A stretch of 64,000 nt of DNA from Macrocystis pyrifera (lineage: Eukaryota > Sar > Phaeophyceae > Laminariales > Laminariaceae), in contig JASSKH010000022.1 in the NCBI GenBank assembly GCA_031763025.1, positions 654,628 to 718,627 of the forward strand, in the 5' to 3' direction. The notes under the pieces are model-generated. The model saw only the letters and a program-made list of their open reading frames with translations, had not been told where the DNA came from and made no database searches. A program made the translations under genes and the position numbers. Of the stretch, positions 1 through 10,960 are shown piece by piece (positions within the stretch are counted from its first letter, which is position 1; each line of letters opens with the position of its first letter).

Positions 1-320
1 GTAAGACTAGTTTGGACAGTTCACTGGCGTTGCCACAGCCTAGTTCCGGCCCACCCCACTCATCATTCAACTACATTGGTCGAGCTCACGGCTCCCCAGG
101 TGGGTGGAGTTGTAGCGATACGGAGGGACTTCCGAACCAATCCAAATTCTCACCCCCCTTGTCAACGAACAAAATCAACCCTCACCCCCCTCGTTTATCC
201 CACTTATCTATCCATGGACCCGACTGCTAAAAGTCGTCGATATTATGCACCAACCGATAAAGCATCCGTTTACCCCCCTCATCCTTCGAGCTCACGGTCC
301 AACCAACCAACCAACCAAAC

Positions 321-321
<1 letters not shown>

Positions 322-387
<66 letters not shown>
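322..387 (+). repeat. Poly-C tract, 66 nt
   Basis: An uninterrupted run of C follows (AACC)n-like sequence. The opposite strand is poly-G. The length should be treated cautiously because such runs are hard to sequence. Confidence 0.9.
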
Positions 388-388
<1 letters not shown>

Positions 389-1379
389 CCGTTCATCCAC
401 TCATCCCACCCACCCACAACTGCACCAACTCTTATGTTTATCGAGGTCACGGGGACAGAAAACAGCAAAACAAACGACTGTCGCCCCGGTCCTGTCGTAT
501 CCTGTCCCGTCCGGCAATCTCAATGCAAGCCGACCACGGGCGAACTCTTTGCTCTTCTCCCCGCCCCTCCCCGCTCAGACAGGCCGAATCGAATCAGGTG
601 TTCGAAAGGTCCAAGACCGTCGCCCCTAGATCCATCACCACCATACTTGACCTCGGTTTTTTCTGGAGAGCATCGGCGAGGGCGCAGCAGTAAAATTTCG
701 GACGCGCAACAAAACTATTTTTTAGATTCTAATTTTTTTTTTTGTAAAATAATTTGCAGAAGTCCGACAGACAACGATTCAGACCCAACCCAGGAACCGT
801 GCCTCCGATAGTCGCAGATTTTTTTCGCACTCGCACGCTGCAACATGTCCAGCTGCTTTACTGCTGTACCGTGTAGATCTATCCAACAGACCAGGAGTAC
901 ATATCTGCCCTCCGCACGTACAAATTATAAACCCACACAATGAAGTAGAACGTGATTATACGTCCTATGTCGAAGGGTTATTGTTCGTGAAAACGTGAAA
1001 ATTAAAAAAAACAAAACGAAAGGTGACAATTGCAAATTCTATCGGTGAATTACCCTTCCGAGGGATTTTTTATCCCAGCGCTTCATTTTGCAAACGAACC
1101 AAATCGGATCGGACGAGAGAAACGACACGAGTATGGAGGGTAAGGGGGCGACGGGATGACTCGATTCGAGTATTTGAACAGCGTGCATCATGTACGATGC
1201 TACTGAAAAGCAAACACTCTAGTTCACGTGTACGTGGGATACACGAAAAAATAAAAAAGAGCAAACGGAGCCCCACTCGCCGAGATGTAGGAATAGAAAA
1301 CAAACAAGCGGGTTGGGATTGTTGTCAGAAATTGGACAAAACAAGCTAGGTTTTTTTTCAGTTTTGTTCTACTTGATCT

Positions 1380-1500
1380 TAGAAGCCCCCCCCCTCCCTG
1401 TGCGCCATGCCGGCATTGTAGGGATGCGAGGGACTATGGTCGTACGACTACAGCCATGCATGAGATCGAGAACATCTCTCCTCCCTGTCTGGGCCCAAAA
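1380..1500 (+). repeat. Dispersed repeat R1, copy 1 (partial)
   Basis: The shared core is CCGGCATTGTAGGGATGCGA, then a TATGGTCGTACGACTAC stretch and GCCATGCATGAGA. It lies just downstream of the TOG gene. The 5' half of the family is missing here. Confidence 0.7.
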
Positions 1501-1565
1501 AAAAAGAAAAATGCAGGTCGTCGATTTTTTTTTTTCGTGAACCCTTCGAGAGACCGAAGAAATCA

Positions 1566-4500
1566 TCAGAACGTGTACGTATGGATGTAGCTTACATGTG
1601 AAGAGCTGATCCTCCTCGAGCGTTTCACCGACCGCAATGTCGCCGGAGTCCCCCCTCTCTTCACCATCTCCACGGTGTTGTAGCTCCCAAACTCCCCGTC
1701 TTCTCCCACTGCCCCCCCACCCCCCGCCCCCTGAATACCGCCCTTACCAGTAGGAGTCGACAATGTGCCTTCTCCTCCCCTTCCCCCGTCCTCCCACGGG
1801 TCCCCCATCGAACTCTCTCCATCCTCCTCCTCGTGAGGCCTGGACTTGAAGATAACGATGGCCATTAGCGCTAGAGCCCCGAACACAGCTGCTCCAGCTT
1901 CCACCCAACCCCACTCGGAGAGGGCGGTCGCTGCCGCGTCCGTTCGGCCTGGCTTAGACGGGGGAGCGGGCGTTGCTCTTGACCCGGCTGGACCCTTCGA
2001 CGACCAGCCCCATTTGGTGGCGGAGGTCGCTGCCGCTTCTAATCGACCCCACGCAGAGGAAGAAGCAGAGGAGGAGGTCGAGGAGCGTTGGGCAGTTCTT
2101 TCGCGGGTACCACCACCAGCAGTAGTGCCGGCAGCAGCAGCGGTGGTAGTGATAGCTGCGATAGTAGTAGCGGTAGTAGCCATAGTGGTAGCGGCGGCAG
2201 GGATGGCCGACACCTCCGCACGCGGGACGCCATCTGCAAGCTGAACACCCTCCCCTCTCTGACTACCGCCGTCGGCATCTACGGTCGCGGCGGCAGCAGC
2301 AGGATCACCTTCCGAAGAATCGGCGCTCTCGGGCAAGCCTGCCGTGTCTGTGCTCGGGATAGACGTCATGCCAGCAACATCATCGAGGCTATCGGTAGTC
2401 GACTGCTCGGAAGCGCGCGAGTCTTCTTTCTCCTCTTCTTGGCCTTCCGTCTCCTGCTCTTCCTTCTCCTCTTGCTTTCCCCCCGCTTGCTCTACCACTT
2501 TCTCTTCTTCGGCTTTCAAGTCCCCTGCGCCTGCGGCTTCACGTTGCCGTCCCCGACTACCCTTCTCCGTGTTAACCACATACTCAGAGGATGGTAGCCG
2601 CGGGGACGATGCCGACATCGTCAAGGGAAAGCTATCACCGTTGTCGTTCTCACCAGAAGCAACCTCGGCAGCTTCCTCCTCTTCCTTAGCACTCTCTCCC
2701 GCAACGCTTGGCGTAACGCTCGATGTAGTGCTCGGCGTAGTCGGGAGGGCAGATCGAGCCACGAGCAGCTGCTCCAACGAGGGAAGGGTTGGGGAGAGAG
2801 GGGGGGACGTCGGCGACGCCTCGAAGCTTCCGCCGTTTTTGCTACCGTGTCTGTCGACAATAGCCGCCGCTCCCACCACCGCCGCGGCCACCACCACCAG
2901 GACCCAGACGAGCACCGATATCAGGCGACAACTCCGGGAGCGCGAAGACTCTCCACCCGCGCCCACCCCCATACCAGCGCCATCGTACGAACCTGAAACT
3001 CCCCGTCCACTTCCACCTTCTGTCCTTCCCCACCAGCCACCACCCAAGGAGAGACCCATCCCCTTTCCGGTGGATCTGCAGGGGGAGTTAAGGCTCGCGG
3101 CGTAGAGGGGACCACCGTGGCGCTCCTTCATCGAAAACCTCACCCGGCGCTTAACGGCGCTGCTACCGCCGACTCGGACACCACCACCACCCTTCCCCAC
3201 TCCCCCTTCTCCACCTCCTGTCGCCAAGATGCCCCCCATCTTCCTCGGAGTCACGTGGAAGGGCAACGACCGAGGGGAGGATGGACCCGCCGACGAGTTT
3301 CGCCGCGGAGCGGCCGCGTGGACGCGGCCACCGTTCTTGCTTGCCATCTCCTCGCGGCAAGAAGTGGAGGAAGACTGCGCTTCCCCACGAACTGTAGCAG
3401 CAGCAGAAATCGTCGAGGGGGTGAGTTTGGTGGGCTCCTGGGGATGGGGGTGACTTTTCGCCAGCGTGGGATAGACAGCGGCTGGGCCTGCTGCACCTGT
3501 AGCGGCGGCAGCGGCCGCGGCGGCTGCGGCGGTTGCGGCGGCGGGGGAGAGAGTCCCGACGGGAAGGGTCTTACCCATTCCCCGCGGCGACTGCTCGGGC
3601 GCGAAAAGCACGCGGGTGGGAAGGGAGCTGTTCGTCTCGCTGCCGTCCGCTTTGCGTCTTCCTTCTTCTTCTCCTTGCCGCTTGTCTTCACGTTCATCCT
3701 CGCTATCGCTGTTGCTGCTGCTTTCGCTACTGCTGCTGCTGCAGCTGCTAACAAAACCATTGCCCCCGCTACGGTTGACACCAAACGGCGAAGTCTCGAA
3801 ATGCTCACCGTAGTCCCCCATAGAATTCCGGAGCTCGGCCGGGGTCAGGCGGCCGCCGCTACCATCACTGCCACCACCACCACCACCACCACCACCTTGT
3901 CCCTCTCCCAAACCCGACTCGTCACTGCCCGGAGAGGCAACCAGAGGCAAAGAAGCTTCCATCTTCCCAGGCACCTTCATCCCCTCTCCTGAATCACCAC
4001 CATGATCCTCATTCTCGAGGTCTGCAACATCTTCCGGGCCTTCCCCTCTATCGCGACCTCCGGAGGCAGCAGCAGCAGAAGCAGAGGCAGCCAAACTCTG
4101 CAGCCGCGACGGCTCCTGCAAAAGTCGCTTTAAAGTGGGCGACATGAGATCGTCCTTGCTCAGCGCAAGACTCGCAGCTCTCCGCAGGCCGTTCGAGCTG
4201 GAGGACGAAGAAGGAGCGAAGACCGCGCGGGAGGCGCCTCCAGGAGCAGCACCGCTGTTTCGAGGGGAAGAGAAGAACACCTTCGAGGACGAGCCGACCG
4301 CGCGTGACGCGCTGCCCGGAGCGACGCGGCCACCGCGGGGGGAAGCGAAGAAAGACGGAGCTATCGCGCGAGAAGCGCTTACGGGGGCGCCACCGCCGCC
4401 GCCGCGCCCGCCGCGCGGAGAAGAGAAGAATATAATTGGCCTTACACGGGGAGAGACGGCAGGCGAGGCAGCGGCAGCGGCAGCAGCAGCGGCGGCAGCA

Positions 4501-5064
4501 GAAGCAGCAGCACAGGACGGGGAGGCGGGAGGGAAGCTTTCGATTGATGAAACCCTTGGCGACGCGGCGTTCATGGCCCCCGTTAAGTCCGTCGGGGTGG
4601 TGCTGGTGCACGCCGCGCTGATAGACAGCGGCCTCTCTTCCTTCTCCTCCTGCTCCCCCGCCTTCTCCTCCTCCTCCTCCCTGGCGGAAGGGGGTGAGTG
4701 GCGGAGCTCTCGCAGCTCATCCCGCTGCTGCTTCCGCTGCTGGTTAAGCCGCCGCTTGGCTTTCTCGATCTTCAACTGCCTCAGGCTGAGGTGGTGGGCC
4801 CGAGTCACCCCGGCGGGGCGCTGACCTCCCCCCCCTCCCGCACCACCCAAAACGCCTCCCATGGATACCCTAGTGGTCGCGTTAGCGATAGCGGCGGCAG
4901 CAGCCGAAGGGCCCGGAGCGGTGTCGGCAGCGACAGCAGTAGCGGTAGCACCGTCCGACGGAGCTTTACTGCTGATAAAGTTAGAGACGTGCGGCTGCTC
5001 CTGCAATATCGCCCTCTGGTGGGTTCGATCGAGGGCATGGTACATACCTCCCCCCTCAGATGGC
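1566..5064 (-). CDS. TOG-domain gene, exon 6 (long tail)
   Basis: This 3.5-kb uninterrupted exon follows GCCTTCAG and completes the Trp codon of exon 5. After the last TOG helix come poly-Ala, poly-Gly, poly-Ser and acidic runs, the FFSSPR repeats, and two hydrophobic stretches. The first (LISVLVWVLVVVAAAVV) lies near 2925-2857, the second (AAVFGALALMAIVIF) near 1890-1850. The roughly 315 residues between them are acidic. The frame stays open for 1,166 codons in GC-rich DNA, which supports it being coding. Confidence 0.72.
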
Positions 5065-8000
5065 CTGAAGGCGTATTGACAAAAGGGGCGAGATATGGGA
5101 TGGGAGGGAAAGGGTGGGAGCGGGTGAGGGGTCGGGGAGAGCGACGGACAACGGACAAAAGGGGATCCTTCGTAGCAGAGTCTCCGGATATTCTGGGTTG
5201 TAGCTGTGCATGCGTATCGATGTCTTGTATCGCAGGGCTCTTAGCTCAAGCACCAAAATTTTTGTTGGAGCACGCCCGGACCGCCGTCTTCCACCGGATA
5301 ATCTATCCTCGAAAGCTCTCTGCACGAGAGATAAAAACTCCCCGTATACCCATATATCTACGCACCGGAGTAGCCGCCCACAAAGGAAGGGGTACCGTTG
5401 TTTTGTCCAAAAACACGTCTGACTGGCGGAGCACCTCAACTGAAGAGAAATTTGGGCCCAGCATCGCTGGAATACCATTTTCGTTCTATTAATGGTAGCC
5501 CTTCAAGGACCGCAGTTGCGTTTCGGTGGAACAGACTACAGTAGTTGAGAGATTTGAGAATCGACCCATAAACGGGACTGCGGTTCGCACCGAAAGGATT
5601 AAACTCTTTATACACATCCACCTATGTAGGCCGTGCATGGCCTAGCTCATCGAGCTGCACTATCAGTTTTCTCAAGGAGGTCAAAGTTTTGACTCGCTAT
5701 TAGTATAGAGCTCCTCAAGCGAGTAAAGGGAGCCCGGGAAAATATATTCACCATAGACGGATGAAGACGCCGAAGGTGTGCCGCCCCTCCCGCCGTACGG
5801 TGGCGTCGGTGTCGAAGAGGGCGTCCCGCATCTGGCGCATGATGGGGGGTAGTGTTACCCTAAGGGTAGCCTGCGGCCAACGCTCGATTGCGACGCGCAG
5901 GAAGCCCGACCCCTTCCGCCGAAGGGATGCCGAACAAGCTACGTGAGGAGGGGCGATTAGCGCAGGGGGAGGCGGGGGGGGGTGGAACCGATTTAAGTCA
6001 GAAACAAGAATTGGGTCGATGACTTTTTCTCGCTTAACGTACAGCCGTCTAGGAAGCCACCACATCAAAACTGCAGTACAGTAGTGTATATCTTGGACTA
6101 ATCATTTTACCACCGCAAAGATGATCCCAGTCTAAAACCAAGTTCACTGTCTCGAAAAAACAGTTGGGTGCAGTTGCAGCGAAACCATACGCTGGTATGC
6201 TGTTATATCGTAGTAAATACCAGTAGCCCCTCAAACAATATTGGGCAAGCGATGTATATACCACCTCTGTATATATAGCACTTTCAGGACTTGAGAGGAG
6301 AAAAAAGTGGCAAAAAAACAGTATGAACAAAGACAGGAAAAATGACAAAAAAACTAATACCAGTATAAATTCAGAAGGAGAAGTGACCATAACGAATACC
6401 ATTGTACCTTTGAGAACGGAAAGGTGACACAAACATACCAGTGTGTATGGCAGCAGGTAATCTGCAGCATCGACACACGGAGAAGCACGGACTACTGCCA
6501 CGTAGGCCAGACTAGACGATTGCAATCTACTTAACCCCAATAACTAAAAACTCTAACCCACCCTACGGTACATCTATTAAAATTAATATTTCGCGCCTTT
6601 CGACCAAGTAAACGCCTTCCACTCACAGAACTGCACTCACCGTATATATACAGTAAATCGTAGTGACTCCCTCTACTAGGAACTCGCTGAGGAGGACACT
6701 TGTAACCGTCATTAACTGTTGTGCGCGTTGGAGGGTCTCCTGCGATTACCCCCCGCCCCTCCTCCCCCCAAAGAAAACTTCCCGTAAGCAGCAACTCCCT
6801 CCCTCCCTCCCTCTCTCTGTAGGAAGTTCCAAATATTAACACCGCATGGTGGCCTTCCAGTAAGCAGTCCACTAACCGCTAACCTTTCTTGGAGCCGACA
6901 AGGGGGACCGTGGCGGCGCGCAGCACGCCGGAAGAATGGCACTCCGCCACCATTACCTCCACGCTGCTCGCGACCGCTTGCTGCACCGCCTGGCGGGATG
7001 GGATGGATGGATGGATAGATCAACGCCAAGGACGGATCCGATCGGAACGAGATTCGTTGACGATGTTAACTCTTCAAGAACCGCACTCCCGTTTGGGCGG
7101 CAGAGCACTCGGAATCAGAGTCAAACGCAAGTTTCTGTACACAGCACTATTAACAGGGTCAAGGTTGTCAAGACCGAGAATAGGGAGGGGAGAAGGGTAC
7201 TCATGTCATGCATGTCCGTAGTCGCATGGCCATACCAGACCCGCGCATCCCGACAATGCCGGGACGGAGCGCGCCGGTATTTCACCGACCACAGGGAGAC
7301 ATTGGTTGCATGCACCAACCGCGAAGCGAAAAGTGAGGGGTTGGGCAAGTCACATGAAGCGGTGAGCTGCATCCTGTACTAAGAACCGCTAGTGAGGCGG
7401 ACTTTCCTATAGATGGTATCCGCGCGGGACTTTCTGGCATTTGGATGAAAGCGTCGAATGGATTAATCTTTCGTCTGGTGTCGGAGGGGCGCAGGGGGGG
7501 GGTGCGCGCGATACAAGCTTGGAGGAGAGAGGTTCGGGGTAGAAGCGCCTAACAATATGGACGGCAAAGCGGAATCTACAACAAGCAAAACTAATTAAGC
7601 TAGCAACAACTCTATAAATAAGGTATCCCACTTTTGGCGGCAGGACGTACGTAGGAGGTCGTTCGTTTGAAGCCACCAGCATTCGGGCACCGGAGAAGCC
7701 GTTCGTTTAACCCTGCCCTAGCCCCGACCTTCACCGCAGAGTTTTATCCTGTTACGACTGCTGTACCCCCGCTCCTATTCTCCGAACACCACCATCACTC
7801 CTACTGCTACCATTGCTACAACTCCTTCACCTGCTACTGTTAGCACCACTTCTACCCCTTCTGCCATCAGTACTCCTGCTACCATCACCACCACTTCTAT
7901 CCGTTCTTCTACAGTTTACACCCGTGCTACCGCCGCTTCCAATCCTGAACTTTCTTCTACATTGCGGCAGTCTTGTTGCCGTCCCACCCACCACGCGAAC

Positions 8001-10960
8001 CACTACCACGTAAACATGGGTGACAAGACAACACATCCCCTCGGGGAAAGAGTTTCCAATTTGGCGTTCTCGGCGATGGGGAAGGCGATAACACCGAGAG
8101 ATGCGTCTATGGAAACCCTCTGGTCAGGATTTCTCCAAAACAAAGCCACAACTTTCGTTTTAGACTGCTGCTCCCCTTCAGATTTAGAAAAACTCGGGCA
8201 CGGAAATTCGTTCCGAGATTGCGTGCTATCATCTTAAGCGTGGTACGGTAAACAGGAGCCTCGACCTACGCAATGTGCTTATCCGCTCTCTCACCTCCTT
8301 CGGTGTGCTCAGAAAGGGCAGCAGGTCAGGAATAATCGCTGCCGCGGATGCGGAAAACCTCGGCCCCACCGCCTTGGCCAGGCCGGAGATAACGAAACAC
8401 GTCAACTGCGTCAGCCTCACGGCGCCGGGGACCTCTGGCCGCGTGTCTCGCAAAGCGCCACACAGCGTCGCCAGCGACCCCTTAGTTTCGATCGTAACGC
8501 GGACCAGTGGGTGGGTGGGTGGGGTACGGAGGGCAGGGGTGGGGTTAGGTGGAGTAAGGTGGCCGTGGGCGGGGTCGACGGGTGAGCGGGTGAGGTAGGG
8601 TGGGACGAGCGGTGGATGGTCGCGGGGGGGGGGGGGGGGGGGGTTCGGGTGAGGTTAACAATGTGGGAGTGGGGGGAGGTTGGTGGACGGGTAGGTGGGT
8701 GGGTGCTTCAGGTCGTGTAGGACGAGGAAGGGTGGGGTGGGGTGAGGTGGGCGCGTAGGTGGGTGGTGATGTGGATGGGCGGTTGAGTGGGCGGGTAAAC
8801 GCGGAAAAGGTGGGGGGCGCGTGGAGGGGGGGGGAGGTTCGCGTGCGGTGCCTGTTCACGTGACAATGCGGCAACCCGTGTCGGGAGGGAAGGAGCGCCG
8901 GCGGTGCCTGACCGGTCCATCGCGGAAGACGGAAATATCAGATTCCCATCCCCTTGTGCAATTGAAACTACAGCAGTAGAAGACCCACGTCGCGCTTGCT
9001 TTGTCAAGAGCTATGATATACCAGGTACCAACCAAGATTATGATGCTATCATACACATCACTGGAGCAGCAGCAGCAGCAGCAGCAGTACTGCCGTGTAC
9101 GTGTTGTGGTGATCACGCTGTCTCATCGCCATAATGGCAGCCTCTGATGAAAAAAAGCCCATGTATTCCTTCATCTCCACAGTGCAGTACATACGAGCAT
9201 GGACGTAACACTAATAATATTCCGGGCGATAGTGCGTATTCATACCATGAATGCTGCTAGCCCGCGCATCTCGTCCTCCCCCAGCTCTCCTTCCGCCACC
9301 GCCAATTGGTCTCGGATCTGCCGGAGCACCGAAAGCTTGCGTCGCCAATCCTCTCCATCGAGCACCTGCCGCACGTCGTGTGCATGTCGATAGCACCACA
9401 ATAATGATGTGGATATTTCATCAATACACTACATCTCATACATATGATACGGCCAAATACACAGGAAAACCTCGAGCCTTGAAGTTGTGTAGCGGTATAC
9501 CATACTTACTTCAAACAGCAGTAGTATACAACTTCGAGACGTACGGTACCTGCAGCAGAAATTGCAGCAGCACACAGGGTGCGGCACGACGAGGCACCGC
9601 ACGTACGCAAACAATAAAATGCAACCGCGAGCCTTGGACTTCTCGGTTTGTACAGCGTACGTACCGCACGTACCTGATCCGCACGAGCGCGGACTTTCCC
9701 TTTTTTATTCTTGTCTGAGGTGTAGATGGTGCTCTATTCTTTGCTTTTTTTTATTTCTACCGAGGTATTCTGATTCCAGAGTTATTGGAGCGTGTCCTGC
9801 GACCACGGAATGCATCAGGCATGGCTTTACGGCGATGATTTAATGTGAGAACAACAACGTAGCAGCAGGAGCAGTAGCAGCAGCGGCAAGTAATAGCGGT
9901 GTGGCGGTACACAGGGTGGCTGGACTACAGACCCACACTGGATACGACGAGCTCTCTGCTGACTGCTGACTGACTGCTTGCTGCACTTGTGGACGATTTA
10001 TCCATTGACCGAGCCTTCCTTCGCAAGAAAGACATCGACGAAGCAACAAACAGCACCTACAGAGCACCAGGTGGCATGCGAGAGCTTGCGGTAATACCAC
10101 CATCTATACACATGCACTGCTGTTGATGGTGCCCCTGCTGCTGCTACTGCTTTTTTTTTTCCGTGTCGACACGATCGCACGACAACAAGGATAGTGGTGT
10201 AACACAACACTCGTACTCGTAGTCGTCATGCATGATATGAAAGGACATGGCGTAGGACGATACGAGAAACGAGTCGGAAATAAAAAGGAAACGGGCGGTT
10301 TTTGCCACAGATGTGCAGGGTCGAACGAGCCGTGCCAAACACAGGGAAGAGAGTCTGCAGCTCGTGTCCAGTTGCCTTCCACAAGGACAACGGGGGGGGG
10401 GGGAGGGGTAGAATACACGATTGGTGATACCGCTACTGGTGCTGCTGCGGTACAAGTGCCGTGCGTACGTATGGAAGACCCGTTTGAGCGGGAAAAAACG
10501 ACGGGCTGCCCGACAGCAGCAGCAACAGCCACAAGTAGCTGCAGTTTGAGAATGTACCCATCTATAACTTTCTCTCCCTTTCTCAACGCACCTTCGCCGC
10601 CTCGCCCAGGGACAGGAAAGACTCCTCGTCGTTGGCGGTCATCGCCGCAGGCACCCGGATGCTCCCCCCTGCTTCCACTGGCTTAGTGTTAGCGCCTGCT
10701 TCGGCTGCCAGGGCAAGGCGGCTCAAACACTCGTCTCCGGCCCCTGGTTCTCCGACCGTTCCTCCTGCTGATCGTCGTCTGTCGACCATCCTCGCTGCCG
10801 GCGGGGGCATTTCCTCCTCCTCTTCTGCTTCGCGGGCCGGGGTGGTACCCGACTGCTCCTGCTGTTGTTGTTGCTCTTGTTCTGGCGATGATGGCGTCGT
10901 CGAGGAAGACTCCTGCGTCGAGCATGACCGTGTTGACGCCGGGGTGGGAGGGACGAACAT
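1566..10960 (-). CDS. CLASP-like TOG-domain protein with long low-complexity tail and two predicted membrane segments (6 exons)
   Basis: Exons on the minus strand are 10960-10592, 9365-9246, 8480-8295, 6989-6884, 5938-5752 and 5064-1566, 4,467 nt including TGA, about 1,488 residues. Every junction is GT-AG and the phases match. Residues 1-110 are Gln/Glu/Ser/Pro-rich. Residues about 112-350 form helical HEAT-like repeats with CLASP-type landmarks: DGEDWRRKLSVLRQIRDQL, RFSASAAAIIPDLLPFL, FLRVAIERWPQATL, and a DALFDTDATVRREGRHTFGV helix pair followed by LDRTHQRAILQ. In that family TOG domains bind tubulin and act on microtubules. The rest is Ala/Ser/Gly/Glu-rich: a basic helix (417-444), three FFSSPR/APG/ASRAV repeats (about 535-604), and hydrophobic segments at 1037-1059 and 1376-1395. 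CLASPs normally have several TOG domains and no membrane span, so a membrane role is inference. The start is the first ATG of exon 1. A consensus donor 24 nt before the stop codon leaves the 3' end uncertain. Confidence 0.77.
5752..5938 (-). CDS. TOG-domain gene, exon 5
   Basis: The exon starts after CACGTAG, completing the split Ala codon, and ends two bases into a Trp codon at CTATG|GTGAAT. It encodes FLRVAIERWPQATL and the D.DATVRREGRHTFGVFIRLW helices, the most CLASP-like part of the protein. Reading through would stop at TGA 5748-5750. Splicing to exon 6 instead gives the family-like LWP..G..YHALDRTHQRAIL. Confidence 0.8.
6884..6989 (-). CDS. TOG-domain gene, exon 4
   Basis: The exon starts after CGCCAG in phase 0 and ends in phase 1 at AAAG|GTTAGC. 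Its 35 full codons (AVQQAVASSVEVMVAECHSS and so on) continue the helical repeat. The single G left over pairs correctly with exon 5. Confidence 0.77.
7195..7325 (-). repeat. Dispersed repeat R1, copy 2
   Basis: On the minus strand this has GGTCGGTGAAATACCGG, CCGGCATTGTCGGGATGCG and ACATGCATGACATGAGTACC, the same order as the other copies. It lies in TOG-gene intron 3. Confidence 0.7.
8295..8480 (-). CDS. TOG-domain gene, exon 3
   Basis: Sixty-two codons start after ACTAAG and end at AAGGAG|GTGAGA, both phase 0. It encodes the second and third HEAT helices, including RFSASAAAIIPDLLPFL. The acceptor follows a roughly 340-nt C-rich tract on the coding strand. No other AG near the tract keeps the frame as well. 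Confidence 0.77.
8505..8850 (-). repeat. Pyrimidine-rich tract before exon 3 of the TOG gene
   Basis: On the coding (minus) strand this stretch is CCCACC/CCTAAC-like with almost no AG dinucleotides near its downstream end. It includes a pure 20-base C run (plus-strand G, about 8624-8643). It directly precedes the exon 3 acceptor. Confidence 0.7.
9246..9365 (-). CDS. TOG-domain gene, exon 2
   Basis: Forty codons begin after GCGGCAG and end at TTCATG|GTATGA, both phase 0. It encodes the opening HEAT pair (VLDGEDWRRKLSVLRQIRDQ). The DW..R...L..I pattern is typical of the first helices of CLASP TOG domains. Confidence 0.8.
10592..10960 (-). CDS. TOG-domain gene, exon 1
   Basis: This exon carries the start codon and 123 codons, rich in Glu, Gln, Ser and Pro, with a Gln run and a Glu run. 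It ends in phase 0 at AAG|GTGCGT, just after the first TOG helix (ESFLSLGEAAK). An upstream coding exon cannot be excluded. Confidence 0.7.

Larger units (their letters stand above)
1..1565. other. Non-coding: downstream of the TOG gene
   Basis: No gene was recognised. The stretch holds the 66-nt poly-C tract, short homopolymer runs and R1 copy 1. Frames with runs of Pro come from the C tract. A further 3' exon of the TOG gene is possible but none was found. Confidence 0.5.

Noticed and set aside
76..811. Proline-rich frames of up to 205 codons near the start of the window
   Set aside because: They exist only because the 66-nt poly-C tract reads as Pro in every frame. The flanks have no coding character.
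1846..4824. Plus-strand frames of 130-290 codons opposite the long minus-strand exon
   Set aside because: They are mirror frames of the Ala/Ser/Gly-rich exon 6. Only the minus strand continues the TOG domain with correct splice phase.
5056..5478. Minus-strand frame of 140 codons between TOG exons 5 and 6
   Set aside because: It lies in intron 5, is unlike the domain, and the exon 5 to exon 6 join is in phase without it.
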